Origin: CAWDAQ01 sp963800325
GTDB taxonomy: Bacteria; Actinomycetota; Actinomycetes; Actinomycetales; Dermatophilaceae
Length of the DNA: 64,000 bases
Direction of reading: 5' to 3'
Assembly (NCBI GenBank): GCA_963800325.1
Contig: CAWDAQ010000006.1
Coordinates: 186,001-250,000 of the forward strand
The notes under the pieces were generated by a model. The model worked only from the letters and a program-made list of their open reading frames with translations. It had not been told where the DNA came from and did not search any database. Shown here piece after piece: positions 1 to 8,231 of this stretch. Position 1 is the stretch's first letter; the number at the start of each line of letters is the position of its first letter. The translations under genes were made by a program, and so were the position numbers.

Positions 1-882
1 GAGTTCGGGTTCTTCGGCGTCGCGCCCGGCACGAACGAGAAGACGAACCCGAACGCGATGCGCACCATCGAGCGGGGCAACTCGATCTTCACCAACGTCG
101 CGCTCACCGACGACGGCGACATCTGGTGGGAGGGCATGGAGAACATGCCGTCCCACGCGCGCAGCTGGAAGGGCGAGGACTGGACCCCCGAGGGTGAGGA
201 GCTCAGCTCGCACCCGAACAGCCGCTACTGCACCCCGATCCGGCAGTGCCCGATCCTCGCCCCGGAGTATGAGGACCCCCAGGGCGTGCCGATCTCGGCG
301 ATCCTGTTCGGCGGTCGGCGCAAGACGACGGTGCCGCTGGTCACCGAGTCCCGCGACTGGACCCACGGGACCTTCATGGGCGCGACCCTGTCGTCGGAGA
401 CGACCGCGGCCGCCACCGGCAAGGTGGGTGTCGTCCGGCGCGACCCGATGGCGATGCTGCCGTTCATCGGCTACAACGCCGGGGACTACCTCGGTCACTG
501 GATCGGGATGGGCAAGGACGCCGACGCGACGAAGCTCCCGCGGATCTTCTACGTCAACTGGTTCCGCCGGGACGAGCAGGGCGGGTTCCTCTGGCCCGGG
601 TTCGGGGAGAACAGCCGCGTGCTGAAGTGGGTCGTCGAGCGCATCGAGGGCCGGGCCGCCGCGGTCGAGACCCCGATCGGGCACGTTCCGACGCCGGAGT
701 CGCTCGACACCGAGGGGCTGGACCTGACCGACGAGGAGCTCGCCCAGGCCCTCGCGGTCGACCCGGAGGAGTGGAAGGCCGAGATCCCGCAGATCGAGGA
801 GTGGTTCGCCAAGTTCGGCGACACCCTCCCGACCCAGCTGCGGGTCGAGCTCGACGGCCTCAAGGAGCGCCTCGGCCTCTGA
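1..882 (+). CDS. pckG: Phosphoenolpyruvate carboxykinase (GTP), C-terminal part
   Basis: This is the last 293 codons of the GTP-dependent PEP carboxykinase, which interconverts oxaloacetate and PEP in gluconeogenesis; the family is about 600 residues, so roughly the first half lies off the left edge. The reading frame is open from base 1. Visible family signatures are FFGVAPGT followed by TNPNAM, the PLVTESRDWTHGTFMGAT stretch, and the WPGFGENSRVLKW nucleotide-loop region. The kinase P-loop (usually with a reactive Cys) must lie outside the window. The gene ends in TGA and is followed 12 nt later by a very long perfect hairpin. Identification is secure; nothing suggests truncation other than the window edge. 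Confidence 0.97.
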   Translation, partial: EFGFFGVAPGTNEKTNPNAMRTIERGNSIFTNVALTDDGDIWWEGMENMPSHARSWKGEDWTPEGEELSSHPNSRYCTPIRQCPILAPEYEDPQGVPISAILFGGRRKTTVPLVTESRDWTHGTFMGATLSSETTAAATGKVGVVRRDPMAMLPFIGYNAGDYLGHWIGMGKDADATKLPRIFYVNWFRRDEQGGFLWPGFGENSRVLKWVVERIEGRAAAVETPIGHVPTPESLDTEGLDLTDEELAQALAVDPEEWKAEIPQIEEWFAKFGDTLPTQLRVELDGLKERLGL

Positions 883-894
883 GCCACCCGCCGA

Positions 895-977
895 AACCCG
901 CACTTCGTGCCCGAAAGGCCGCGTGGGAGCGCTCCAAGCGCTCGGCCACGCGGCCTTTCGGGCACGAAGTGCGGGTT
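895..977 (+). terminator. Very long perfect hairpin after pckG
   Basis: Left arm 895-926 and right arm 946-977 are perfectly complementary over 32 bp. The 19-nt centre holds a second 7-bp inverted repeat (927-933 with 937-943), so almost all 83 nt can fold. There is no T-run on either side. Position right after pckG fits a terminator, but the length is far beyond a normal one, so it may instead be a palindromic repeat unit. Confidence 0.6.
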
Positions 978-1006
978 ACGGGACGGGCGCTGGGGGCGGT
1001 CGGGGG

Positions 1007-1684
1007 TTACGTCGTCCGGCTCGTCGTGGTCGTAGAGGTCGTCGAGTCGCCGGTGCCGGACGGGGGCTCGGTCCCCTCGGGCAGGACCCCGCCGGGACGG
1101 GGCGGTGGGCCGTGGTGACCGTCACCGAAGCGATGCCCGTCCCCGTCGCCCCACCCGGGGGCGGCCTCGCCCCCCTGCCGCGCGGCCCCCGGGCCGTGCC
1201 CGTCGCCGCGGTGGTCCCCGTCGCCGTCAGGGTCACCCGGGAGGCCCTCGCCCGGGCCGCCGCCGGTGGGCACTCCCTGCTGACCGGGCCAGCCGCGCGA
1301 GCCGCCCGCCCCACCCGGGACGCCGGCTCCTCCGGGCGCGCCGCGGGCGAGCCCGCCGCCCTCGCCACCGCCGCTGCGGGCGGGCAGGGCGGCCGCGGCG
1401 CCGATCGCCCCGGCCGAGGCGACCCCGATCGCGAGCGCCGCGGCGACCGCGGTCTTGCGCCCGCTCCAGCGGGGACGTCGCAGCGCCGGCGCGGTGCCGG
1501 TCGGTGGAGCGGCGGTCGGCGCCGGGGCGGTCGGCACCGGGGCCGTGGCCGTGTCCGTCCGGTCCTCGTCGGGAGCACCAGCGGCGGGCTCTCCTGCCGG
1601 CTCGGCGGCGCGCTCGACGCGGCCGCCCTCGTCGGGGCTCCAGATCCACGGCGTCGGCTCGTGGCCGTCGGTGGGGTGGGACAT
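1007..1684 (-). CDS. Single-pass membrane protein with Gly/His/Asp-rich tail
   Basis: A 225-residue protein of no family I recognise. Residues 1-75 are a hydrophilic, Pro/Ala-rich cytosolic part (starts MSHPTDGHEPTPWIWSPDE). One membrane segment follows at about 77-100 (AVAAALAIGVASAGAIGAAA). The remaining 120 residues are a low-complexity extracellular tail rich in Gly, Asp and His, ending in a Ser/Thr run. The start is fixed by GGAGG 7 nt upstream of the ATG. It is divergent from the two-component system that begins at 1901, whose kinase also has a short Asp/His/Gly-rich loop outside the membrane, so a functional link is plausible but inferred. Confidence 0.7.
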   Translation of the reverse strand: MSHPTDGHEPTPWIWSPDEGGRVERAAEPAGEPAAGAPDEDRTDTATAPVPTAPAPTAAPPTGTAPALRRPRWSGRKTAVAAALAIGVASAGAIGAAAALPARSGGGEGGGLARGAPGGAGVPGGAGGSRGWPGQQGVPTGGGPGEGLPGDPDGDGDHRGDGHGPGAARQGGEAAPGWGDGDGHRFGDGHHGPPPRPGGVLPEGTEPPSGTGDSTTSTTTTSRTT

Positions 1685-1900
1685 CGCTCATCCTCCAGGT
1701 GGGATCCGTGTGCTGCCCCGACGTTCGGCCCGGTGGCTGTGGTCCGGCTGTGCGATGCGTGTCGGGACGGTGTGGACCCCGGGGCGACCCGTCGGTGACC
1801 CGAGGGAGTCCCGATGGGCCTCCGAGCGCCACAGCGACCTCACAGGATTCACACAGACAACCTCCGGCAACTCCCAAGGAACCCGCGGTTGACTACCCGC

Positions 1901-2638
1901 ATGGCGAAGTCGACCACCTCCACCGCCGTCCCGCTGAAGCGCCTCGACGGCTCCCCCGTCCGCGTCCTCGTCGTCGACGACGAGGACAGCCTCACCGACC
2001 TGCTCTCGATGGCGCTGCGCTACGAGGGCTGGGCCGTCCGGGCCGCGTCGTCCGGCTCGACCGCGGTCCGGGAGGCGCGGGACTTCCAGCCCGACGCGGT
2101 CGTGCTGGACATGATGCTCCCCGACTTCGACGGGATGGAGGTGCTCAAGCGGCTCCGTTCGCACGACTCCTCCGTTCCGGTGCTCTTCCTCACCGCCAAG
2201 GACGCCGTCGAGGACCGCGTCGCCGGGCTCACCGCCGGCGGCGACGACTACGTCACGAAGCCGTTCAGCCTCGAGGAGGTCGTCGCGCGGCTGCGCGCGC
2301 TCATGCGCCGGACCGCGGTCGTCGCCGACGAGTCCTCCTCGGTGCTCGTCGTCGGAGACCTCACCATGGACGAGGACTCCCACGAGGTCACCCGGGGCGG
2401 GGAGTCGGTCACCCTCACCGCGACCGAGTTCGAGCTGCTGCGCTACCTCATGCGCAACCCGAAGCGGGTGCTGTCCAAGGCCCAGATCCTCGACCGCGTG
2501 TGGAACTACGACTTCGGCGGCCAGGCCAACGTCGTCGAGCTCTACATCTCCTACCTGCGCAAGAAGATCGACGTCGGCCGGTCCCCGATGATCCACACGA
2601 TGCGCGGCGTCGGGTACGTCCTCAAGCCCGCCGAATGA
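1901..2638 (+). CDS. OmpR-family response regulator
   Basis: A 245-residue DNA-binding response regulator. The receiver domain (about residues 22-135) has the acidic pair in VLVVDDED, the phosphoacceptor Asp70 in VVLDMMLPD and the conserved Lys in VTKPFSLEE. A winged-helix output domain (about 150-245) carries TATEFELLRYL and the typical end IHTMRGVGYVLKP. The open frame continues upstream, but ATG 1901 (MAKSTT) gives the usual family length. It overlaps the kinase by ATGA at 2635-2638, so the pair is translationally coupled. Closest in style to the MprA/TcrA/CseB group. It probably controls itself and the glycosyltransferases downstream; the target is inferred. Confidence 0.95.
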   Translation: MAKSTTSTAVPLKRLDGSPVRVLVVDDEDSLTDLLSMALRYEGWAVRAASSGSTAVREARDFQPDAVVLDMMLPDFDGMEVLKRLRSHDSSVPVLFLTAKDAVEDRVAGLTAGGDDYVTKPFSLEEVVARLRALMRRTAVVADESSSVLVVGDLTMDEDSHEVTRGGESVTLTATEFELLRYLMRNPKRVLSKAQILDRVWNYDFGGQANVVELYISYLRKKIDVGRSPMIHTMRGVGYVLKPAE

Positions 2639-4113
2639 GTCCGGCCGACGTCACCGCCACGGTCCGCCATCCCTCCACCTGGTCGCTGCGGACCAAGCTC
2701 GTCACGTCGGTCCTGGCACTCTTCCTCCTCGTCACCGCGGCCACCGGCGCGCTGACCGTGTTCGCCCTCCAGCGCTCGCTGACCTCCCAGCTCGACCACG
2801 ACCTGCTCCAGCTCGCCCAGCGCGTCGACCACGACGGCGACCACGACGGCCGCTACGGGGACCTCGGTCCGGGGCCGCCCGGGTTGCCCCCCGGGGGCGG
2901 CAACCGCGTGCTGCGGGTCGTCCTCTCCGACGGCGAGCCGGTCGTCAACGAGGCCGTCACGACGGGCAACGACATCGGCTCGCTCACCAGCGAGCAGGTC
3001 ACCGAGCTCGACAACGCCCAGCTCGGGCAGCACCCGAAGACCGTCCAGCTCGGCGGGGACATCGGGGAGTACCGACTCGTCTCGAGCCGGACCGCGAACG
3101 GGCTCACCGCGATCACCGGCATCCCGGTGGCCGGGACCTCCGAGACGGTGAGCCGGCTCGCGACGTACATCGCGGCCGGGATCGGGCTCGGCCTGCTCGC
3201 GGTCGCCGCCGGGGGGACCTACCTCGTGCGCCGCAACCTCGAGCCGCTGGACCGGGTCGCCGCGACCGCGGGCCGGGTCTCGAGGCTGCAGCTGGACTCC
3301 GGGGACGTGGCCCTCGCCGAGCGGGTGCCCGCCCCGTACACCGACCCGCGCACGGAGGTCGGCAAGGTCGGGCTGGCGCTGAACTCGATGCTCGACAACG
3401 TCGACGGCGCGCTCCAGGCCCGCCACGAGAGCGAGACGCGGGTGCGGCAGTTCGTCGCGGACGCCAGCCACGAGCTGCGCACCCCGCTCGCCTCGATCCG
3501 CGGCTACGCCGAGCTGACCCGCCGCGAGCGCGAGCCGGTGCCCCCGACCGTCACCCACGCGATCGGGCGGGTCGAGTCCGAGGCGCTGCGGATGCAGGGC
3601 CTCGTCGAGGACCTCCTCCTGCTCGCCCGGCTCGATGCCGGCCGGCCGCTCGACCGGGACCCGGTCGACCTGTCCGAGCTTGCGGTGGACACGGTCAGCG
3701 ACGCCCGCGCCGCCTCCCCGGACCACCGGTGGGAGCTGGACCTGCCCGAGGAGCCGGTCGAGGCCCCCGGGGACCGGTCGCGGCTGCACCAGGTCCTCGC
3801 GAACCTCCTCGCCAACGCCCGCACCCACACCCCGACCGGGACGACGGTCACCCTCCGGCTGCGCCGGGAGGAGGAGGGCGGCCGGCCGGTGGCCCGCGTC
3901 AGCGTCCTCGACGACGGACCGGGCGTCCCCGACGAGCTCCAGCCCCAGGTCTTCCACCGCTTCACGCGCGGGGACGACTCCCGCGCCCGCGCGTCCGGCA
4001 GCACCGGCCTCGGCCTGTCGATCGTCGCGGCGGTCGCCCAGGCCCACGGCGGCCGGGTCGAGCTCGACAGCAGGCCCGGGCGGACGGCGTTCTCGGTGGT
4101 CCTCCCCCGCTGA
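2635..4113 (+). CDS. Sensor histidine kinase
   Basis: A 492-residue membrane kinase and partner of the regulator just upstream. Order: membrane segment (about 22-45), a short extracellular loop that contains an Asp/His/Gly-rich patch at about 64-89 (HDGDHDGRYGD, then Pro/Gly), second membrane segment (about 178-203), HAMP linker, dimerisation/H-box with His279 in ADASHELRTPLAS, and an ATPase domain with the N-box HQVLANLLANARTH and G-box DDGPGVPDE. Start ATG overlaps the regulator's stop. The extracellular loop has no recognised sensor fold; its His/Asp content would suit a metal or cationic-compound sensor, which is only a guess. Confidence 0.95.
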   Translation: MSPADVTATVRHPSTWSLRTKLVTSVLALFLLVTAATGALTVFALQRSLTSQLDHDLLQLAQRVDHDGDHDGRYGDLGPGPPGLPPGGGNRVLRVVLSDGEPVVNEAVTTGNDIGSLTSEQVTELDNAQLGQHPKTVQLGGDIGEYRLVSSRTANGLTAITGIPVAGTSETVSRLATYIAAGIGLGLLAVAAGGTYLVRRNLEPLDRVAATAGRVSRLQLDSGDVALAERVPAPYTDPRTEVGKVGLALNSMLDNVDGALQARHESETRVRQFVADASHELRTPLASIRGYAELTRREREPVPPTVTHAIGRVESEALRMQGLVEDLLLLARLDAGRPLDRDPVDLSELAVDTVSDARAASPDHRWELDLPEEPVEAPGDRSRLHQVLANLLANARTHTPTGTTVTLRLRREEEGGRPVARVSVLDDGPGVPDELQPQVFHRFTRGDDSRARASGSTGLGLSIVAAVAQAHGGRVELDSRPGRTAFSVVLPR

Positions 4114-4192
4114 TCCGGGGCGGGGCGGGGTCATCGGGGGACCTCAGCAGCCCCACAGACCGGGCACAGCACCCGACCGGAGCGTTGGGGTC

Positions 4193-6136
4193 ATGGAGAC
4201 GATGACCTTCACCCCCGAGCGCCCGGGCCGCCCCGGCCACGACCCGTCCGGCGGTCCCGACGCCGGCGTCCGGACCCGCACCGCCGCGGATGGCGGCGGA
4301 CGCACCCGCGCCCAGCGGCTGTGGCAGGGGCGCGAGGAGGACCCGGCGTGGGCCCGTCCCGCCCTGCTCGGCCTGCTCGCGGCGACTGCCGCGCTCTACC
4401 TGTGGGACCTCACCGCGAACGGCTGGGCGAACTCGTTCTACTCCGCCGCCGCGCAGGCCGGGTCGCAGAGCTGGGAGGCGTTCCTCTTCGGCTCCTCCGA
4501 CGCGGGGAACTCGATCACCGTCGACAAGCCGCCGGCCTCCCTGTGGGTCATGGCCCCGAGTGTGCGCGTGTTCGGGCTGAGCTCGCTGAGCATCCTGCTG
4601 CCGCAGGTCCTCATGGGCGTCACCACGGTGGGTGTGGTCCACGCGAGCGTCAAGCGGTACTGGGGCGCCGCCGCCGGACTGCTCGCCGCGGCGGTCATGG
4701 CCCTCACCCCGGTCGCGGTGCTCATGTTCCGGTTCAACAACCCCGACGCGCTGCTCGTGCTGCTCATGACCCTCGCGACGTGGGCGACGCTGCGGGCGAC
4801 CGAGAGGGCCTCCGGCCGCTGGCTCGCGCTCGCCGGGGTGCTCGTCGGCCTCGGGTTCCTCACCAAGACCCTCCAGGTCCTCCTCGTCCTGCCGTTCCTC
4901 GGCGTCGCCTACCTCGTCGCGGCGCCGACGACGCTGCGCCGCCGGCTGCTGCACTCCCTCGGCGCGCTCGCCGCGATGCTCGTCGCCGGCGGCTGGTGGG
5001 TCGCGGTCGTCGAGCTCGTCCCGGCGAGCATGCGCCCCTACGTCGGCGGCTCGCAGACGAACTCCTTCCTCGAGCTCACGTTCGGCTACAACGGGTTCGG
5101 CCGGCTCAGCGGCGACGAGACCGGCTCGGTCGGCGGCGGCAACGGGTGGGGCAGCACCGGGCTGGGCCGGATGTTCGGCTCCGACGTCGGCGGGCAGATC
5201 TCGTGGCTCCTCCCGAGCGCGCTCGTCCTGCTCGCGGTCGGGCTGTGGGTCCGCGGCCGGGCGCCGCGCACCGACGTGCGCCGGGCGGGCTACCTCGTCT
5301 GGGGCGGCTGGCTGCTGGTCACCGGCCTGACGTTCTCCTTCATGGCCGGGATCTTCCACCAGTACTACACGGTCGCGCTCGCGCCCGCGGTGGCCGCGCT
5401 CGTCGGCATGGGCGCCGCGGAGGCCTGGGAGCAGCGACGCAGGCCGCTCGGGGCCGGCACCCTCGCCGTGGCCGTCGCGGTCGCGGCGGTGTGGTCGTTC
5501 GTCCTGCTCAGCAGGACCACGGCGTACGGCTCGTGGCTGCGCGTCTCGGTGCTCGCGGCCGGGCTCGCCGCCGCGGCGATGCTCCTCGTGCTCGGCAGGC
5601 TCCACCGCCGGGCCCTCCCCGTCGTCGTCGGCGCCGCCCTCGTCGCCGTGCTCGCGGGACCGGCGGCGTACAGCGCGACCACGGTCACCCAGGCACACAC
5701 CGGGTCGATCGTCACCGCGGGGCCGAGCGCCGGCGGGCGCGGCACGGGCGGGCTGCTCGACGCGTCCACGCCGAGCACCGAGGTCGTCGCGGCGCTCTCG
5801 GCCGACGCCGACCGGTACACGTGGGTCGCGGCGGCGGTCGGCTCGCAGAACGCGGCCGGGCTCCAGCTCGGCACCGGACTGCCGGTCATGCCGGTCGGCG
5901 GGTTCAACGGGTCCGACCCCTCGCCGACCCTCGCGCAGTTCCAGCAGGACGTCGCGAGCGGTGAGATCCACTACTTCCTCGCCGGCGGCAACGGCGGTCC
6001 GGGTGGTCGCGGCGGCCCGGGGGGCTCGGGCACCGGGAGCGCGATCACGCAGTGGGTCCAGGCGAACTTCAGCCCGGTGACGATCGGCGGGCAGACGTTC
6101 TACGACCTCACCCAGCCGACGACGACCGGGCAGTGA
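4193..6136 (+). CDS. ArnT/PMT-type membrane glycosyltransferase (GT39 family)
   Basis: A 647-residue polytopic enzyme of the type that moves a sugar from a polyprenyl-phosphate donor to an acceptor outside the membrane. After a cytosolic N-terminus there are about 11-13 hydrophobic segments. Family-style loop motifs are ITVDKPPASLWVMAP and RFNNPDALLVLL. The C-terminal extracellular part includes a Gly-rich stretch (GGNGGPGGRGGPGGSG), then YDLTQP. Two in-frame starts are possible (4193 and 4202); a GGAG lies just before the second. The next gene encodes a GT2-GtrA protein that would supply and flip the polyprenyl-linked sugar, so the pair is likely one pathway under the two-component system. 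Sugar and acceptor are unknown. Confidence 0.9.
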   Translation: METMTFTPERPGRPGHDPSGGPDAGVRTRTAADGGGRTRAQRLWQGREEDPAWARPALLGLLAATAALYLWDLTANGWANSFYSAAAQAGSQSWEAFLFGSSDAGNSITVDKPPASLWVMAPSVRVFGLSSLSILLPQVLMGVTTVGVVHASVKRYWGAAAGLLAAAVMALTPVAVLMFRFNNPDALLVLLMTLATWATLRATERASGRWLALAGVLVGLGFLTKTLQVLLVLPFLGVAYLVAAPTTLRRRLLHSLGALAAMLVAGGWWVAVVELVPASMRPYVGGSQTNSFLELTFGYNGFGRLSGDETGSVGGGNGWGSTGLGRMFGSDVGGQISWLLPSALVLLAVGLWVRGRAPRTDVRRAGYLVWGGWLLVTGLTFSFMAGIFHQYYTVALAPAVAALVGMGAAEAWEQRRRPLGAGTLAVAVAVAAVWSFVLLSRTTAYGSWLRVSVLAAGLAAAAMLLVLGRLHRRALPVVVGAALVAVLAGPAAYSATTVTQAHTGSIVTAGPSAGGRGTGGLLDASTPSTEVVAALSADADRYTWVAAAVGSQNAAGLQLGTGLPVMPVGGFNGSDPSPTLAQFQQDVASGEIHYFLAGGNGGPGGRGGPGGSGTGSAITQWVQANFSPVTIGGQTFYDLTQPTTTGQ

Positions 6137-6168
6137 GGTCCGCAGTGAGATCCGCAGTGAGGTCCGCG
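6133..6168 (+). repeat. Three 12-bp tandem repeats at a gene joint
   Basis: Three consecutive copies of gtgagRtccgcR (6133-6144, 6145-6156, 6157-6168) span the stop of the GT39 gene and the start region of the next gene. Each copy carries an in-frame GTG, so the downstream protein could start at 6133, 6145 or 6157 as well as at ATG 6172. Confidence 0.85.
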
Positions 6169-6171
6169 ACG

Positions 6172-7530
6172 ATGCCCACCCCGCCCCCCGCCCCCGTCCT
6201 CGACGTCGTCGTCCCGGTCCACGACGAGGAGGCCACGCTCACCGCGTGCGTCGAGCGGCTCCACGCCCACCTCGTGCACACCTTCCCCTACCCCTTCCGG
6301 ATCACGGTCGCCGACAACGCGAGCACCGACGGGACCTGGCAGGTCGCGACCCGGCTCGCGGCGGCGGTACCCGAGGTCGAGGCGGTCCACGTCGAGCGCA
6401 AGGGCCGCGGACGGGCGCTGAAGCAGGTGTGGTCGTCCTCGCCCGCGCCGGTGCTGGCGTACATGGACGTCGACCTCTCGACCGACCTCGACGCGCTGTG
6501 GCCGCTGGTGGCGCCGCTGATGTCCGGTCACTCCGACCTCGCCATCGGCTCCCGGCTCCACCGGGACAGCCGGGTCGTGCGCGGCACCCGGCGGGAGGTG
6601 ATCTCGCGGTGCTACAACCTGTTGCTCGGGGTCACGCTCGGGGCCCGGTTCAGCGACGCCCAGTGCGGCTTCAAGGCGATCCGCAGCGACGTCGCCCACG
6701 AGCTGCTCCCGCTCGTCGAGGACCCCACGTGGTTCTTCGACACCGAGCTGGTCGTCCTCGCCGAGCGGTGCGGGCTGCGGATCGCGGAGGTCCCCGTCGA
6801 CTGGTACGACGACCCGGACAGCCGCGTCGACGTCGTCAGCACGGCGGTGGACGACCTGCGCGGGGTCCGGCGGCTCCGGCGGGCGCTGGCCACCGGCCGG
6901 CTCCCGGTCGAGCGGATCCGCGAGCGCATGGGCCGGGGCGCGCCGGAGGCCGGGCCCGGCCTCGGCACGGCGGGACCGGGCCGCGACTGGGCGGCCCGGG
7001 TCGTCGCCGCCCTGCCCGCGGACCTCGGCGGGCAGGTCGCCCGGTTCGCCGGGGTCGGAGCGGCGAGCACCGTCCTCAACCTCGGGCTCTTCGCGGCGCT
7101 CCGCTCGGGGACCTCCTCGGCCCAGGTCGCCAACCTGCTCGCGCTGCTCGTCGCGACGGTGGCGAACACCGCGCTCAACCGGCGCTGGACGTTCCGGGTG
7201 CGGGGTCGGCACGGGGCGGTCCGCCACCAGCTGCAGGGGCTCGCGATCTTCGCGCTCACCCTCGGGGCCTCGGCGGCGGCGCTGTCGCTGCTCCACCTCG
7301 CCGCGCCGAGCGCACCGACATGGGTCGAGACGGTCACCGTCGGGGTCGCGAACGCGATCTCGACGGCCGTCCGGTTCGTCGCGATGCGGACGTGGATGTT
7401 CGCCGGGTTCACCGGGCAGGTTCCCGGAGACGTCGCCGACGCCGGTGAGGACCCGCGAGGCCGGGGTGGCCCCCGGCTCGTCGCCGACTCCGTGGCGGGG
7501 CCCGCACCGTGGGGACGCCCGCGGGGCTGA
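6172..7530 (+). CDS. GT2 glycosyltransferase fused to GtrA flippase domain
   Basis: A 452-residue bifunctional protein. The N-terminal GT2 domain (about residues 9-235) is of the dolichyl/polyprenyl-phosphate sugar synthase type, with VVVPVHDEEATL, ADNASTDGTW and the DVDLSTDLDA metal-binding motif. The C-terminal GtrA domain (about 285-415) has four membrane segments and the hallmark NTALNRRWTFRVRGR. It should make a polyprenyl-phosphate-linked sugar and help move it across the membrane for the GT39 enzyme encoded immediately upstream. ATG 6172 is chosen, with GAGG upstream; an in-frame GTG at 6133 overlapping the previous stop would add RSAV repeats and cannot be excluded. Confidence 0.92.
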   Translation: MPTPPPAPVLDVVVPVHDEEATLTACVERLHAHLVHTFPYPFRITVADNASTDGTWQVATRLAAAVPEVEAVHVERKGRGRALKQVWSSSPAPVLAYMDVDLSTDLDALWPLVAPLMSGHSDLAIGSRLHRDSRVVRGTRREVISRCYNLLLGVTLGARFSDAQCGFKAIRSDVAHELLPLVEDPTWFFDTELVVLAERCGLRIAEVPVDWYDDPDSRVDVVSTAVDDLRGVRRLRRALATGRLPVERIRERMGRGAPEAGPGLGTAGPGRDWAARVVAALPADLGGQVARFAGVGAASTVLNLGLFAALRSGTSSAQVANLLALLVATVANTALNRRWTFRVRGRHGAVRHQLQGLAIFALTLGASAAALSLLHLAAPSAPTWVETVTVGVANAISTAVRFVAMRTWMFAGFTGQVPGDVADAGEDPRGRGGPRLVADSVAGPAPWGRPRG

Positions 7531-7544
7531 GGGGCCCCGACGAG

Positions 7545-7580
7545 GAGGACCCCCGCGCCCGGACGGGCGCGGGGGTCCTC
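7545..7580 (+). terminator. GC-rich hairpin terminator
   Basis: Perfect 17-bp arms (7545-7561 and 7564-7580) with a minimal loop, 14 nt after the GT2-GtrA stop and between that gene and the convergent tRNA-Ser. No T-tract, as is common in high-GC actinobacteria. Confidence 0.8.
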
Positions 7581-7586
7581 TGCCGC

Positions 7587-7676
7587 GGAGGCGGAGGGAT
7601 TTGAACCCTCGATGGGGTGTTAGCCCCAAACCCGCTTAGCAGGCGGGCGCCATAAACCGGACTAGGCGACGCCTCC
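7587..7676 (-). tRNA. tRNA-Ser (anticodon GCT)
   Basis: A 90-nt class II tRNA on the minus strand. Acceptor stem GGAGGCG pairs with the 3' end CGCCTCC, the anticodon stem CCCGC/GCGGG encloses the loop CTGCTAA giving anticodon GCT, there is a long variable arm, and the T-loop reads GGTTCAAATCC. CCA is not encoded. It reads Ser AGY codons. Confidence 0.96.
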
Positions 7677-7735
7677 AAGACAGCCCGCACAGGCTATCCG
7701 CCGTCGGCGGCCTCGAGCAAAACGGCCCGGGACGC

Positions 7736-7770
7736 ACCACGGCCCCCCGGCGGGGCCGGGGGGCCGTGGT
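7736..7770 (-). terminator. Hairpin terminator of the cold-shock gene
   Basis: Perfect 15-bp arms (7736-7750 and 7756-7770) around a 5-nt loop, 28 nt beyond the stop codon of the minus-strand cold-shock gene. Confidence 0.8.
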
Positions 7771-7797
7771 CGTCAGCGGGCGTGCGCCCGCAGCCGG

Positions 7798-8001
7798 TCA
7801 GACCGGGCGGACCCGGTCCGCCTGCGGGCCCTTGGGGCCCTGGGTGACCTCGAACTCGACTCGCTGCGCCTCGTCGAGGGTGCGGTAGCCCGAGGTGTCG
7901 ATGGCGGAGTAGTGAACGAACACGTCGGGGCCGCCGCCGTCCTGGGCGATGAAGCCGAAGCCCTTCTCAGCGTTGAACCACTTAACGGTGCCCTGTGCCA
8001 T
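7798..8001 (-). CDS. Cold-shock protein (CspA family)
   Basis: A 67-residue single cold-shock domain that binds single-stranded RNA/DNA. Both RNA-binding motifs are present: RNP1 KGFGFIAQ and RNP2 DVFVHYSAI. The start is ATG 8001 (MAQGTVKWFN), giving the standard family length; AGGAAAGAG lies upstream. The open frame extends 180 nt further upstream, and that region is most likely the leader, because it contains a factor-independent terminator belonging to the preceding gene. It is followed by a strong hairpin. Confidence 0.97.
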   Translation of the reverse strand: MAQGTVKWFNAEKGFGFIAQDGGGPDVFVHYSAIDTSGYRTLDEAQRVEFEVTQGPKGPQADRVRPV

Positions 8002-8100
8002 GGGGTGAATCTCTTTCCTGTGAGCGTTCGGGAGACGCAGTTCGCGAAACCCGGCTGCATCGACCAACCCCCACACCTGACGGGACATGCCGCCGTTGTA

Positions 8101-8128
8101 CAAAAACGCCCGCTCGCTGGGAGCGGGC
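8101..8128 (-). terminator. Intrinsic terminator with U-tract, in cold-shock leader region
   Basis: Minus-strand 7-bp stem (GCCCGCT 8122-8128 with AGCGGGC 8108-8114), followed by GTTTTTG. This is one of the few hairpins in the window with a real T-run. It lies 104 nt after the folP2 stop and about 100 nt before the cold-shock ATG, so it either ends folP2 transcripts or attenuates the cold-shock leader. Confidence 0.75.
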
Positions 8129-8231
8129 ACTTCTTCGACCTTGCGAGGACCTGCTTGCTGCAACCGGGGAAACGCTAGCACGCCCGGGGCCCTCCCCCTG
8201 CCTCAGGTGGAGACTTTCCCCCGCGGCGAGG

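Noticed and set aside
1810..1900. Upstream start (GTG/ATG near 1814) for the response regulator
   Set aside because: The added 29 residues lie in a region with imperfect cacag/cacac direct repeats that look like promoter DNA, and family members begin near ATG 1901.
1105..2634. Upstream extension of the kinase frame through the whole response-regulator region
   Set aside because: The extension is Arg/Pro-rich noise opposite or over real genes; the ATGA overlap at 2635 and the family length fix the kinase start.
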